Assembly (NCBI RefSeq): GCF_005233835.1
Contig: NZ_SZQA01000018.1
Location: 62,001 to 126,000 of the forward strand
Origin: Herbidospora galbida
Lineage (GTDB): Bacteria > Actinomycetota > Actinomycetes > Streptosporangiales > Streptosporangiaceae
DNA: 64,000 bases
Direction: 5' to 3'
A program made the position numbers and the translations under genes. Shown piece by piece: positions 1 to 10,945 of the stretch. The first letter of the stretch is position 1. Every line of letters starts with the position of its first letter. The notes beneath the pieces were generated by a model, which worked only from the letters and a program-made list of their open reading frames with translations, searched no databases and had not been told where the DNA came from.

Positions 1-801
1 ATCCGCAAGATCAGCGCCCTCTACGGCCCCTACAGCTTCGAGCTCGGCGTCGACCTGCGGGAATCCATCACGATCTGCGACCTGGGCGACATCTTCACCA
101 TCCCGGCCAACATCGAGAAGACCTTCGACCAGATCAGCAAGGGCGTCTCGCACGTCTACGCGTCGGGGGCGTTCCCGGTGGTGCTGGGCGGGGACCACTC
201 GATCGGCTACCCGACCGTCCGGGCGGTGGCCGAGCACCACACCGGGAACGTCGGGATCATCCACTTCGACCGCCACGTCGACACCCAGGAGACCGACCTC
301 GACGAGCGGATGCACACCACGCCCTGGTTCCACGCCACCGACCTGCCGAACGTGCCGCCGAAGAACCTCGTCCAGATCGGGATCGGCGGCTGGCAGGCGC
401 CGAGGCCGGGCGTGAAGGTCGGCCGCGAGCGCGGCACCACGATCATGACCGTCACCGACTGCGTCGAGATGGGCATCGAGGCCGCCGCCGAGCGGGCCCT
501 GGAGGTGGCCTGGGACGGGGCCGAGGCCGTGTGGCTGTCGTTCGACGTCGACTGCCTGGACGCCGCGTTCGTGCCCGGCACCGGCTGGCCCGAGCCGGGC
601 GGCTTCCTGCCGCGCGAGGTGCTGAAGTTCATCCAGCTCATCGCCGACGCCCGGCCGCTGGCCGGCATCGAGGTGGTCGAGTGCGCGCCGCCCTACGACA
701 ACGCCGAGATCACCTCCCTCATCGCCACCCGCGTGATCTGCGACACCCTCGGGTGCCTGGTCCGCGCGGGTCACCTCCCCAAGAAGAAGGGAGCGGCGTG
801 A
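1..801 (+). CDS. Ureohydrolase (agmatinase/arginase family), probable guanidine hydrolase; 5' end outside window
   Basis: The reading frame is open from base 1, so the N-terminus is missing; 266 residues are visible. Ureohydrolase metal-site motifs are present: GGDHS near base 184, a DRHVD version of the usual DAHxD near base 271, and SFDVDCLD...PGTG near base 538. Family members hydrolyse guanidino groups to urea using two Mn or Ni ions. The Arg in DRHVDTQE and the coupling to a nitrate/taurine-type ABC importer resemble, from memory, the Ni-dependent guanidine hydrolases (GdmH, Synechocystis Sll1077) rather than true agmatinases. The stop overlaps the next start by one base (TGATG), so the gene is translationally coupled to the importer. 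Family assignment is firm; the substrate is an inference. Confidence 0.85.
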   Translation: MRKISALYGPYSFELGVDLRESITICDLGDIFTIPANIEKTFDQISKGVSHVYASGAFPVVLGGDHSIGYPTVRAVAEHHTGNVGIIHFDRHVDTQETDLDERMHTTPWFHATDLPNVPPKNLVQIGIGGWQAPRPGVKVGRERGTTIMTVTDCVEMGIEAAAERALEVAWDGAEAVWLSFDVDCLDAAFVPGTGWPEPGGFLPREVLKFIQLIADARPLAGIEVVECAPPYDNAEITSLIATRVICDTLGCLVRAGHLPKKKGAA

Positions 802-1769
802 TGTTCCGTCGCGTGCTCTTGGTCTTGCTGCTCTGTACGGCCTGCGCCGCCGCCCCGGCCGAACAGGCCGCGCCGACGGCCGCCCCGATCACCCTCGGGT
901 TCAGCGCCTGGCCCGGCTGGTTCCCCTGGCAGGTGGCCCAGGAACAGGGCCTGTTCGAGAAGAACGGGGTGACGGTCGAGCTGAAGTACTTCGACAGCTA
1001 CACCGACTCCCTGAACGCCCTGGCGACCGGCACGATCGACGCCAACAGCCAGACCCTCAACGACACCCTGGCCTCGGTGGCCGGCGGCGCGCAGCAGAGC
1101 ATCGTGCTGGTCAACGACAACTCGACCGGCAACGACCAGATCATCGCCGCCCCCGGGATCAAGACCCCGGCCGACCTCAAGGGCAAGACGGTGGCCGCCG
1201 AGCAGGGCACCGTCGACCACTACCTGCTGCTGCTCGCCCTGGAGAAGGCCGGCCTGTCGGAGGCCGACGTGAACTTCACCCCGATGCTCACCGACGCCGC
1301 CGCCGCGGCCTTCGTCGCGGGCCAGGTCGACGCGGTCGGCGCGTTCGCGCCGTTCACCTCGACGGCGCTGGAACGCGAGGGCAGCGCGGCCATCTCGACC
1401 TCGGCCGACTTCCCCGGCGCGATCCCCGACCACCTGGTGGTCACCCGCGACCTGCTCTCCCGCGACGAGAAGGCGGTCCAGGGCCTGGTGAACACGTGGT
1501 TCGACACGATCGAGTGGATCGGCGCGAACCGGGCGAAGGCCGTGGAGATCATGGCCAAGCGGGGCGGGGTGACGCCGGCGGAGTACGAGACGTACGACAA
1601 GGGCACCACGATCTTCACCCTCGACCAGAACCGGACCGCCTTCACCGGCGCGCTCGACCAGCAGGCGAAGCTGATCTCCGACTTCCTGGTCTCGACCAAA
1701 CTCGTCGACGCGGCCCCGCCGCTCGAGGGCCTGTTCATATCCAAATTCGTGGAGGCCGTCCAGCCATGA
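801..1769 (+). CDS. ABC transporter substrate-binding lipoprotein, NMT1/SsuA/TauA-like (probable guanidine binding)
   Basis: A 322-residue protein with a lipoprotein signal: hydrophobic stretch, then a lipobox ending LLLCTAC with Cys at about residue 14. The mature part begins TLGFSAWPGWFPWQVAQEQG, the fold signature of periplasmic proteins for nitrate, taurine, sulfonate and thiamine precursors. It would sit anchored outside the membrane and deliver ligand to the permease at 2159. The start is the ATG overlapping the hydrolase stop. Homologous importers lie beside guanidine hydrolase genes in cyanobacteria, which suggests guanidine as ligand; this is inferred from context. Confidence 0.9.
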   Translation: MFRRVLLVLLLCTACAAAPAEQAAPTAAPITLGFSAWPGWFPWQVAQEQGLFEKNGVTVELKYFDSYTDSLNALATGTIDANSQTLNDTLASVAGGAQQSIVLVNDNSTGNDQIIAAPGIKTPADLKGKTVAAEQGTVDHYLLLLALEKAGLSEADVNFTPMLTDAAAAAFVAGQVDAVGAFAPFTSTALEREGSAAISTSADFPGAIPDHLVVTRDLLSRDEKAVQGLVNTWFDTIEWIGANRAKAVEIMAKRGGVTPAEYETYDKGTTIFTLDQNRTAFTGALDQQAKLISDFLVSTKLVDAAPPLEGLFISKFVEAVQP

Positions 1770-2029
1770 CCCTCGCCAACCGCCACCGCGTCCGCGTGAC
1801 CTCGCCGGGAACCCCCGCCCGCGACCGCCGAGACACCGCCGGCACGACGAACCTTGCCGGGGACGACCGCAGCCGGGTGACGTCCCTGACCGGCGTGCCT
1901 GGTATGGCCCACGAGTTCGCCCCGGCCCTGCCGCCCGGGCCGGTGGCCAACGCGGCCCGCCAGGTGGTCGTGGCCGTGACCGACGGGTCGTGGCAGGTCG
2001 AGCCGTCGGGCGGGGTGAACGATGGCTGA
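1766..2029 (+). CDS. Possible small coupled ORF of unknown function
   Basis: An 87-codon frame starts at an ATG overlapping the stop of the binding-protein gene (ATGA), an arrangement common in this operon. The product is basic at the N-terminus, then contains AHEFAPALPPGPVANAARQ and a short beta-like stretch; no signal peptide, membrane segment or family is recognised. It fills most of the 389-nt gap before the permease, which is unusual in an otherwise tightly packed operon. It may be a real small protein, a decayed gene or untranslated spacer. Confidence 0.3.
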   Translation: MTLANRHRVRVTSPGTPARDRRDTAGTTNLAGDDRSRVTSLTGVPGMAHEFAPALPPGPVANAARQVVVAVTDGSWQVEPSGGVNDG

Positions 2030-2137
2030 CGTGACGACGGGACGGAGCGGCCGTAGAAGCGGAGACGCCGCCGAGACGCCATTCGGCACATCGGCAGGTC
2101 GAACCGATGGGGTCATCCGGGATTTCCTGACCTCACC

Positions 2138-2152
2138 CCTCCCGGCGGGAGG
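2138..2152 (+). promoter_or_regulatory. Hairpin covering the permease Shine-Dalgarno sequence
   Basis: CCTCCC at 2138-2143 pairs with GGGAGG at 2147-2152 across a 3-nt loop. GGGAGG is also the ribosome binding site of the permease, six bases before its ATG at 2159. Folding of the mRNA would hide the site, so permease translation could depend on ribosomes arriving from upstream. This is a structural reading only. Confidence 0.4.
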
Positions 2153-2158
2153 TCGGTC

Positions 2159-2986
2159 ATGGTGAGCGTGGAGTCGCCTCCGGTCGAGCGGGCCACCGCC
2201 CCCGCCCCCCGTGTGAAGCTGCTCAAAACAAAGGTCTCGCGCCGGACCGCCTGGATCCTGCGGGTCGCCTCGGTGGCGGTGCCGTTCGCCTTGTGGTGGG
2301 CGGTCAGCGGCTCGGGGGTCGTCCCCGACCGGTTCCTGCCCGCGCCCCCGCAGGTCTGGGCCGCCTTCACGGACATGGTCGCCAGCGGTGACCTGCAGAA
2401 CGATCTCCTGGCCAGCCTCGGCCGGATCGGGGCCGGGTTCGGGCTGGCGGTCCTCGTCTCCGTCCCGCTGGGGTTCCTGATGGGGACGGTCGGCTGGGCG
2501 CAGCCCCTGTTCGAGCCGATCATCGGAATCCTCCGCTATCTCCCGGCCTCGGCGTTCATCCCGTTGCTGATCATCTGGCTGGGCATCGGGGAGACGTCCA
2601 AGATCGCGCTGCTGGTGCTGGGCGTGGTGTTCTTCAACACGCTCATGACCGCCGACGTCGTCAGGCAGGTCCCGAGGAGGCTGCTCGACGTCTCGGCCAC
2701 CCTCGGGGCCGGGCGGGCGCGGGTCGCCGCGCGGGTGGTGTTCCCCCATTCCCTCCCCGGCATCCTGGACGCCCTCCGCGTCAACGCCGCCGTAGCCTAC
2801 AACCTCGTCGTCGTGGCCGAGCTGATCGCGGCGACCTCCGGCCTGGGCTACCGGATCACCCGGGCCCAGCGGTTCCTCCAGACCGACAAGATCTTCGCCA
2901 TCCTCATCGTCATCGGCCTCATCGGCCTGACCATCGACGTCACGCTCAGACTCGTCCGGGCCCGGGTCGGCAGGTGGTCGGTGTGA
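2159..2986 (+). CDS. ABC transporter permease, nitrate/taurine/SsuC type
   Basis: A 275-residue integral membrane protein with about six hydrophobic segments, starting near residue 35 after a cytoplasmic tail. The binding-protein-dependent transport loop is visible as the region around VSATLGAGRARVAARVVFPHSLPGI (about 180-205), which docks on the ATPase. It forms the membrane channel for the lipoprotein at 801 and the ATPase at 2983. The start is chosen from GGGAGG six bases upstream. Its stop lies inside the next start region (GTGA). Confidence 0.9.
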   Translation: MVSVESPPVERATAPAPRVKLLKTKVSRRTAWILRVASVAVPFALWWAVSGSGVVPDRFLPAPPQVWAAFTDMVASGDLQNDLLASLGRIGAGFGLAVLVSVPLGFLMGTVGWAQPLFEPIIGILRYLPASAFIPLLIIWLGIGETSKIALLVLGVVFFNTLMTADVVRQVPRRLLDVSATLGAGRARVAARVVFPHSLPGILDALRVNAAVAYNLVVVAELIAATSGLGYRITRAQRFLQTDKIFAILIVIGLIGLTIDVTLRLVRARVGRWSV

Positions 2987-3753
2987 GCCTGCGCTTCGAG
3001 AGCGTGTCGATGGCGTACACGCCCGGCACCCCGGTGCTGGAAGACATCGACCTGGACATCGCGCCCGGCGAGTTCGTCACGATCGTCGGGGCCAGCGGCT
3101 CGGGGAAGTCGACCCTGTTGTCGCTGGTGGCGGGCCTGACGAAACCCACGAAGGGCCGGATCGCCCTCGACGGCCGGACCGTCGGGGGGCCGGGCCCCGA
3201 CCGGGGCATGGCCTTCCAGTCGCCCAGCCTCTACCCGTGGCGCACGGTGGCGCAGAACGTCGCGTTCGGGCTGGAGACGCGGGGTTTCTCCCGTCAGGCC
3301 AGGAAGGAGCGCGTCGCCTGGCTCCTCGACGAGGTCGGCCTCACCGAACACGCCGGGAAACTGCCCGGGAGCCTGTCCGGCGGCCAGCAGCAGCGGGTCT
3401 CGATCGCGCGGGCGCTGGCCCGCTCCCCCAAGGTCCTGCTCCTCGACGAGCCGTTCGGGGCGCTGGACGTCCAGACGAAGGAGGACATGCAGCTGTTCAT
3501 CCGCCAGGTCTGGCGGGATCTGGGCACCACGGTGGTCATGGTCACCCACGACGTGGAGGAGGCCGTCTTCCTCGGCCGGCGGGTGCTGGTGCTGGCCAGC
3601 GACCCCGGCCGGGTCGCCCGCGACCTGCGGGTCGAGCCGCTCGGCGAGGGCCTGGAGGTGAAGCGGAGCGCCGAGTTCCTGGCGGTCCGGGCGCAGGTGG
3701 AAGACCTGGTCCGGCGCGAACACCGTGCCCACCTGGCAGCCGCGCACGCCTGA
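2983..3753 (+). CDS. ABC transporter ATP-binding protein, nitrate/taurine type
   Basis: A nucleotide-binding subunit of about 256 residues. Walker A GASGSGKST, Q-loop region AFQSPSLYPW, signature LSGGQQQR, Walker B LLLLDEPF and H-loop VTHDVEEA are all intact. It powers the importer with the two preceding genes. The GTG at 2983 overlaps the permease stop (GTGA) and is preferred; a GTG at 2974 would add three residues. Substrate follows the operon (probably guanidine or another small nitrogen compound). Confidence 0.9.
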   Translation: MSLRFESVSMAYTPGTPVLEDIDLDIAPGEFVTIVGASGSGKSTLLSLVAGLTKPTKGRIALDGRTVGGPGPDRGMAFQSPSLYPWRTVAQNVAFGLETRGFSRQARKERVAWLLDEVGLTEHAGKLPGSLSGGQQQRVSIARALARSPKVLLLDEPFGALDVQTKEDMQLFIRQVWRDLGTTVVMVTHDVEEAVFLGRRVLVLASDPGRVARDLRVEPLGEGLEVKRSAEFLAVRAQVEDLVRREHRAHLAAAHA

Positions 3754-3800
3754 GGCGTTATGTTCGTCGGTGGCATCACCGTTATCGAAGGGATATCGCT

Positions 3801-4229
3801 ATGGCGACCACTCGTACCGCGACGACCCAGTGGAAGGGCGCGCTCCTCGACGGCTCCGGCTCGGTGTCGCTGGACACGTCCGGCGTCGGCACGTTCGACG
3901 TCAGCTGGCCGTCGCGCGCCGAGGCGGCCAACGGTAAGACCAGCCCTGAAGAGCTCATCGCGGCCGCGCACTCCTCGTGCTTCTCGATGGCCCTCTCGCA
4001 CGGCCTCGCCCAGGCGGGCACCCCGCCGCAGACGGTCGAGACCAAGGCCGACGTGACCTTCCAGCCCGGCCAGGGCATCACCGGCATCGTCCTGTCGGTC
4101 AAGGCCCAGGTCCCCGGCATCACCGCCGAGGAGTTCCAGGCCGCCGCCGAGAACGCCAAGGCCAACTGCCCGGTCAGCAAGGCCCTCACCGGCACCGAGA
4201 TCACCCTGAACGCCGAGCTCCTCAGCTAG
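3801..4229 (+). CDS. OsmC/Ohr-family peroxiredoxin
   Basis: A 142-residue OsmC-type protein that reduces organic hydroperoxides with a cysteine pair. The two conserved cysteines are seen in HSSCFSMAL (about residue 60) and ANCPVSKAL (about 125), separated as in the family. The ATG at 3801 has GAAGGG about eight bases upstream. It is a separate transcription unit, followed by a strong terminator. The pattern resembles OsmC rather than Ohr, but the subfamily cannot be fixed by eye. Confidence 0.9.
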   Translation: MATTRTATTQWKGALLDGSGSVSLDTSGVGTFDVSWPSRAEAANGKTSPEELIAAAHSSCFSMALSHGLAQAGTPPQTVETKADVTFQPGQGITGIVLSVKAQVPGITAEEFQAAAENAKANCPVSKALTGTEITLNAELLS

Positions 4230-4244
4230 GCCGTTCCGCTGAAG

Positions 4245-4277
4245 GCCCCCGTCCACAAGGCGGGGGCTTTCTCCTTT
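4245..4277 (+). terminator. Rho-independent terminator of the OsmC gene
   Basis: GCCCCCG (4245-4251) and CGGGGGC (4261-4267) form a 7-bp stem with a 9-nt loop, followed by a T/C-rich run. It lies 15 bases after the OsmC stop. Confidence 0.75.
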
Positions 4278-4375
4278 CCGTTACGGCTCCGCCCACCCCG
4301 GCCCCGCCCCCCGTGCCCGGCCCGCCCCGCGACCGGCGCCAACCGGCCGCTCCCGCTGCGACTCACGACGCCGGA

Positions 4376-4831
4376 TCACGGCCAGAACCGGAACCGCAAG
4401 ACCTGGCCCCGCACCTCGTGCACGGCGAACTCCGGCCGGAGCGCCTCCCGCAACGACCACCAGTCGACCCGGACGTTCCACTCGGCCCCCGCCCGGCCGA
4501 GGTCGAACTCCTCGTAGGTCTCGTTCTCCTCGTCGAGTGTGTAGGCCGCGAGCCGCCCCGAGGCGAAGTGGACACGACCCGTCCAGCTCCGCTCGGCAGG
4601 GTCTCCCGGATCGGCGTCCCAGAGCTCGTAGCGCAGGTGGAACGGGCCCGGGCCATATTGCGTCATCAGCAGACCGTTGCGGCCGGGGGTGAGCCAGCTC
4701 GGCCCCTCGTCCTGCTTCCACTCGATCTCCCAGACGCCGGGCTCGCCGGGAAGGTCGAGCGCTCCGAGGTCGGTCACCCCGTAGATGGAATCGAGCGGGA
4801 CGACGTCGGATAATCCGGCGATCAGTCTCAT
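4376..4831 (-). CDS. Conserved hypothetical protein, 151 aa
   Basis: The product is acidic and rich in Trp and Asp with no membrane segment or signal peptide; I recognise no family. The beginning reads MRLIAGLSDVVPLDSIYG and later parts are beta-like (FHLRYELWDAD, GRVHFASGRLAAY). Its start overlaps the stop of the DNA ligase (ATGA), so it is the third gene of a translationally coupled set: RibD-like reductase, ligase, this protein. The coupling argues that it is expressed, but whether it works in repair is unknown. Confidence 0.7.
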   Translation of the reverse strand: MRLIAGLSDVVPLDSIYGVTDLGALDLPGEPGVWEIEWKQDEGPSWLTPGRNGLLMTQYGPGPFHLRYELWDADPGDPAERSWTGRVHFASGRLAAYTLDEENETYEEFDLGRAGAEWNVRVDWWSLREALRPEFAVHEVRGQVLRFRFWP

Positions 4832-5970
4832 CGCGCGAGGATGTCGTCGAGGTTGTAGGCCACCGGGACCTCCAGCTGCTCATAGGTGCACGACTCGGGT
4901 GTGCGGTCGGTGCGCCAGCGGCGGAACTGGGCCGTGTGCCGGAAGCGGACGCCCTCCATGTGGTCGTAGGCCACCTCGATCACCAGCTCGGGCCGCAGCG
5001 GGATGAACGACAGGTCCTTGTTGGCGTTCCACCGCGAGACCGCCCCGGGCAGGCGCTGGCCCTCGGGGCCGCCGCCGACCCCGGCCGACGCCCACTGCGC
5101 CCACTCGCCCCACGGATGCCCGGCGGGGTCGTCGACCTTGTAGGGCGCCAGTTCGGCCACCAGTTCCTCGCGCCGCTTCATCGGGAACGACGCCGACACC
5201 CCCACGTGGTGGAGCTTGCCGTCGTCGCCGTAGAGGCCCAGCAGCAGGGAGCCCACGATCGGGCCCGACTTGTGCTCGCGGTAGCCGGCCACCACCACGT
5301 CACAGGTGCGTTCGTGCTTGACCTTGAACATGACGCGTTTGTCCTGCTCGTAGGGCAGCCCGCCCGGCTTCACGATGATCCCGTCGAGCCCGGCGCCCTC
5401 GAACATCTCGAACCATTCGAGCGCCTGCTCGTGGTTGGTCGTGATCGGCGTGAGCCGGATCGAGTCGCCCGCCTTGGCGGTCGCCTCGACGAGCAGCCGC
5501 CGCCGCTCGGAGAACGGCCGGGCCATCAGGTCGTCGTCGCCCAGGGCCAGCAGGTCGAAGGCGATGAACGAGGCGGGCGTCGACTCCGCCAACAGCTTCA
5601 CCCGCGAGGCGGCGGGGTGGATGCGCTGCTGGAGCTGGTCGAAGTCGAGGGCGGGGCCGCGCATGACCACGATCTCGCCGTCGAGCACGCACCGCTCGGG
5701 CAGCTCGCGCTTCACCGCCTCGATGAGCTCGGGGAAGTAACGGGTGAACGGGCGCTCGTTGCGGCTGCCGAGGAACACCGTGTCGCCGTCGCGGAACACG
5801 ATGCACCGGAAGCCGTCCCATTTGGGCTCGTAGAACAGGGTGCCGTCCTGCTCGGGCATCTTCTTGACCGCCTTGGCCAGCATGGGCGAGACGGGCGGCC
5901 GGACGGGCAGGTCGAGCGCGGCGGGATCGGGCTCGGCCGCCTTGGCGTCTTTGGGCTCGCGCGTGGTCAT
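4828..5970 (-). CDS. ligC: ATP-dependent DNA ligase, LigC type
   Basis: A 380-residue stand-alone ATP-dependent ligase that seals nicked DNA through a lysine-AMP intermediate. Motif I is EPKWDGFR with the nucleophile Lys at about residue 50; motif III-like LDGEIVVM is near 97 and motif V FKVKHER lies in the second half, followed by an OB-fold region. It lacks polymerase and nuclease domains, so it matches mycobacterial LigC rather than LigD. LigC enzymes work with a separate primase-polymerase in repair, and such a gene is present at 9455. The start overlaps the upstream stop (ATGA). Confidence 0.9.
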   Translation of the reverse strand: MTTREPKDAKAAEPDPAALDLPVRPPVSPMLAKAVKKMPEQDGTLFYEPKWDGFRCIVFRDGDTVFLGSRNERPFTRYFPELIEAVKRELPERCVLDGEIVVMRGPALDFDQLQQRIHPAASRVKLLAESTPASFIAFDLLALGDDDLMARPFSERRRLLVEATAKAGDSIRLTPITTNHEQALEWFEMFEGAGLDGIIVKPGGLPYEQDKRVMFKVKHERTCDVVVAGYREHKSGPIVGSLLLGLYGDDGKLHHVGVSASFPMKRREELVAELAPYKVDDPAGHPWGEWAQWASAGVGGGPEGQRLPGAVSRWNANKDLSFIPLRPELVIEVAYDHMEGVRFRHTAQFRRWRTDRTPESCTYEQLEVPVAYNLDDILAR

Positions 5971-6704
5971 CGAGCCTCCTCCTGGTGTGGGTCACGGACG
6001 TAGCGGCAGAACAGCGAGCCCTCCTCCTCCAGCACCCCGGCCAGCGCGAACCGGGTGTGGGAGGCGGTGCCGTTGAGCACGCGGGCGGCGTCGCCGCCGA
6101 TCATCAGGGGGGAGACGGTCAGGCAGAGCTCGTCGACCAGAGAGGCCGCCGCGAGGTGGGCGTTGAGACGCGGGCCGCCCTCGCACAGGATGCGCCCGAG
6201 GCCGCGGGAGCGCAGCTCGCCGATCGCCTCGGCCAGGTCGACCCGCTGCTCCCCGGCCACGATCACGTCGGCGTGGCGGGCCGCCTCGGCCCTGCGGTCG
6301 GCGGGGGCCGACTCGGTGGTGATCACGATGGTGCGGGACTCGGGGGCGCACTCGGTGAACAGGGCGCCGCCGAGGTCGAGGTCGATCTTGCGGGTGATCA
6401 CGGCCACCGGCGGGGCGGCGAAGCGGCCCTCGCGCAGCGGACGCCACGTGTCACGGGGCTTCGACGGGCCGTAGCCCTCTATGCGGACGGTCGCGCCGCC
6501 CGCCAGCACGACGTCGGCGAGGCCGCGCAGAACCATGAAGATCCGCCGGTCGCCCGGCGAGGACAGCCCCTTCGACAGGCCCTTCAGCCACGCGCCGCCG
6601 TCGGCGCTGGCCACCATGTTGAGGCGCAGCCACTCGGCCTGAGGGTAGGCGTAGACCGACGGGAGGTCGGGGTCGTCGGCCGGCTCGGGATGTATCTGGC
6701 GCAC
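5967..6704 (-). CDS. Pyrimidine reductase family protein (RibD C-terminal/DHFR-like)
   Basis: A 245-residue protein with the RibD C-terminal, dihydrofolate-reductase-like fold: LNMVASADGGAWLKGLSKGL near residue 28, ADVVLAGGATVRIEGYG near 63, ILCEGGPRLNAHL near 170 and ELCLTVSPLMIGG near 190. Such enzymes use NADPH to reduce aminopyrimidine-type substrates. There is no deaminase domain and no other riboflavin gene nearby, so riboflavin synthesis is not certain. It is the first gene of the set with the ligase. Confidence 0.8.
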   Translation of the reverse strand: MRQIHPEPADDPDLPSVYAYPQAEWLRLNMVASADGGAWLKGLSKGLSSPGDRRIFMVLRGLADVVLAGGATVRIEGYGPSKPRDTWRPLREGRFAAPPVAVITRKIDLDLGGALFTECAPESRTIVITTESAPADRRAEAARHADVIVAGEQRVDLAEAIGELRSRGLGRILCEGGPRLNAHLAAASLVDELCLTVSPLMIGGDAARVLNGTASHTRFALAGVLEEEGSLFCRYVRDPHQEEAR

Positions 6705-6832
6705 GTCCCCACCCTGTCACAGCGGTCCGACAAGCTGGGAGGGCCTCCCGGGAGTAACGGTTTGATGTCAAGCGGTCGCCGATTGTCAGGTTCGGTGTTG
6801 GATCGAACCAGATGTGGTCGGAGGGGGTTTTC

Positions 6833-7230
6833 GTGCCGCTTGTCGTGTTGATCGTGTGGTTGGTCGCCGCATCCGTCGGGGTCTACCTGCTCTACCTGTG
6901 GTTACGCGGCGGGGGCCTGCGTCAGCAGGCCACCAAGGTGACCCGGTTCCCCAAAGCGCTGATCTTCAGCCATCCGCTGCTGGCGGTGACCGGGCTGGGG
7001 TTGTGGGCGGCCTTCATGGTCACCAGGACCGGCGCCTACGCCTGGGGGTCGTTCGGCGCGCTGTGCGTGGTGGCGCTGCTGGGGTTCGTGATGTTCACCC
7101 GCTGGCTCGGCGGCGGCCGGCACGCGCGCGGGGCCGAGAACCACTTCCCCGTGGTGGCGGTGGGGCTCCACGGGCTGGCCGGGGTGAGCACGTTCGTGCT
7201 GGTCTTGCTGACGGCGGCCGAGCTGACCCG

Positions 7231-7234
<4 letters not shown>
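6833..7234 (+). CDS. Small integral membrane protein
   Basis: About 133 residues with four hydrophobic segments: residues 1-20, 45-62, 72-92 and 112-130. The segments are joined by short basic loops (RGGGLRQQATKVTRF, ARGAENHF). No family is recognised. The start is set at GTG 6833 because GGAGGGG lies six bases upstream; an in-frame ATG at 6812 lacks a ribosome site. It is divergent from the reductase gene and convergent with glgX, whose stop it overlaps by four bases. Confidence 0.7.
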
Positions 7235-9351
<2,117 letters not shown>

Positions 9352-9454
9352 GCAGGTCCCATTCTCGCTTCCCGGGATTTTCCCTACCCGTTCATCCGAT
9401 TTAACACAGGTGGGAGCCCAGCCCAACAGGAGCCGGGAACGCCACATGAATGGA

Positions 9455-10450
9455 TCAACGGTCGCGGTCCTTCGAAGGCTGGACCCGCTTGGGCTCACCG
9501 GGCATCTTCGGGTAGTTGGGCGGATAGGGCAGGTCGCCCCGGCCGTCCTTCTCGTAGACCTCCAGGAGGCCCGTCAGGTCGCAGGCCACCTCGTCGATGG
9601 CCTCGTGGGGGTCGCCGACCTCGGCGAACCGCGCCGGCATGGTGCGGAGCGTGAAGTCGGCGGGGTCGCACGACTCCAGTTCCTCCCACGTCACCGGCGC
9701 CGAGACCTGCCCGTCGGGCCGGGCCCGCACCGAGTATGCCGCCACGACGGTCCGGTCGAGGGCGTTCTGGTTGAAGTCGATGAAGACGCGCTCGCCGCGC
9801 TCCTCCTTCCACCAGGCCGTGGTCGCCAGGTCGGGAATCCGTTTCTCGACCTCCCGGGCGAACCCGATTCCGGCGTATCTGACCTCGGTGAACGTCCATC
9901 GCTGCTGGACCCGGACCGAGATGTGGATCCCCCGGTTCCCGGACGTCTTCGGGAAGCCGATCAGGCCCAGATCGGCCAGCACCTCGCGGGCCGCGAACGC
10001 GACCTTGCGGGCCTCGGCGAAGCCCGTGCCGGGCTGCGGGTCGATGTCGATGCGCAGTTCGTCGGGGTGGTGGAGGTCGGGGACCCGGGCCGCCCACGGG
10101 TGGAAGTCGATCGTGCCCAGATTGGCGCACCAGGCGATGCCGGCCACCTCGGTCGGGCGGAACGCGTCTGCGGTGCGCCCGCTCGGGAAGTGGACCTCGG
10201 CGGTCTCCAGCCAGTCGGGGTGCTTGGGCATGCGCTTCTGGTAGATCGCGTCGGTCTGCACGCCGTCGGGGTGCCGTTTGATGTACGTCGGCCGGTCGCG
10301 GACCGCGCGCATGATGCCGTCGCCGACGCTCAGGTAGTACTCGACGAGGTCGCGCTTGGTGGCGCCGATGCCCGGGAAGTAGACCTTGTCGGGGTTGGTG
10401 ACCTTGACGGTCCGTTCCCCGGCCTCGATTTCGATGAACGGCGAAGGCAT
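9455..10450 (-). CDS. Non-homologous end-joining primase-polymerase domain protein (LigD PolDom-like, stand-alone)
   Basis: 331 residues equivalent to the LigD polymerase domain. Visible family marks are [10 protein letters not shown] near the N-terminus, the metal-binding motif [10 protein letters not shown], the substrate motif TSGNRGIHI and a third acidic site in VFIDFNQNA. Stand-alone proteins of this kind in mycobacteria (PolD/Prim-PolC) fill short gaps and partner with LigC in repair. Here LigC is 3.5 kb away on the same strand with glgX between. There is no ligase or nuclease domain and the length is normal for the isolated domain. Confidence 0.9.
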   Translation of the reverse strand: MPSPFIEIEAGERTVKVTNPDKVYFPGIGATKRDLVEYYLSVGDGIMRAVRDRPTYIKRHPDGVQTDAIYQKRMPKHPDWLETAEVHFPSGRTADAFRPTEVAGIAWCANLGTIDFHPWAARVPDLHHPDELRIDIDPQPGTGFAEARKVAFAAREVLADLGLIGFPKTSGNRGIHISVRVQQRWTFTEVRYAGIGFAREVEKRIPDLATTAWWKEERGERVFIDFNQNALDRTVVAAYSVRARPDGQVSAPVTWEELESCDPADFTLRTMPARFAEVGDPHEAIDEVACDLTGLLEVYEKDGRGDLPYPPNYPKMPGEPKRVQPSKDRDR

Positions 10451-10534
10451 GTTCGAACCCTACCCACCGGGAAGGTTCCACCCCTCTTGTGGGTTGGATC
10501 AGGTGGAATCCCGTCCAGAAAAGGCTGGTGGCTG

Positions 10535-10945
10535 ATGAACAAGGTCATGAAGACGGACGCCGAGTGGCGCGCCCAGCTCAGCCCCGAGGAGTACCGGGTG
10601 CTGCGCCAGGCCGGCACCGAGCGGCCCTTCACCGGGGAGTACGTCGACACCAAGACCGAGGGCGTCTACTCCTGCCGCGCCTGCGGCGCGGAGCTGTTCA
10701 CCTCGGACACCAAGTTCGAGTCGCACTGCGGCTGGCCCTCGTTCTACGAGCCCAGCGCGGGCGACCACGTGACCCTGATCGAGGATCGCAGCCTCGGCAT
10801 GGTGCGGGTCGAGGTGCGCTGCGCCTCCTGCGACTCCCACCTGGGCCACGTCTTCCACGGTGAGGGCTACCCGACGCCCACCGACGACCGCTACTGCATC
10901 AACTCCGTCGCGCTCACGCTCAGGACTTCGGCTTCGGATAAGTGA
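10535..10945 (+). CDS. msrB: Peptide-methionine (R)-S-oxide reductase MsrB
   Basis: A 136-residue MsrB that repairs oxidised methionine in proteins. The two zinc-binding CxxC pairs (CRAC near 50, CASC near 98), the substrate motif [10 protein letters not shown] and the catalytic Cys in [11 protein letters not shown] near the C-terminus are all present. Start ATG 10535 is used; ATG 10547 with AAGG seven bases upstream is an equal alternative. It is convergent with the next gene and overlaps it by 26 bases. Confidence 0.95.
   Translation: MNKVMKTDAEWRAQLSPEEYRVLRQAGTERPFTGEYVDTKTEGVYSCRACGAELFTSDTKFESHCGWPSFYEPSAGDHVTLIEDRSLGMVRVEVRCASCDSHLGHVFHGEGYPTPTDDRYCINSVALTLRTSASDK

Noticed and set aside
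1735-2091. 118-codon minus-strand frame between the binding protein and permease genes
   Set aside because: Arg/Ser/Thr-rich without motifs, opposite the operon; a shadow frame.
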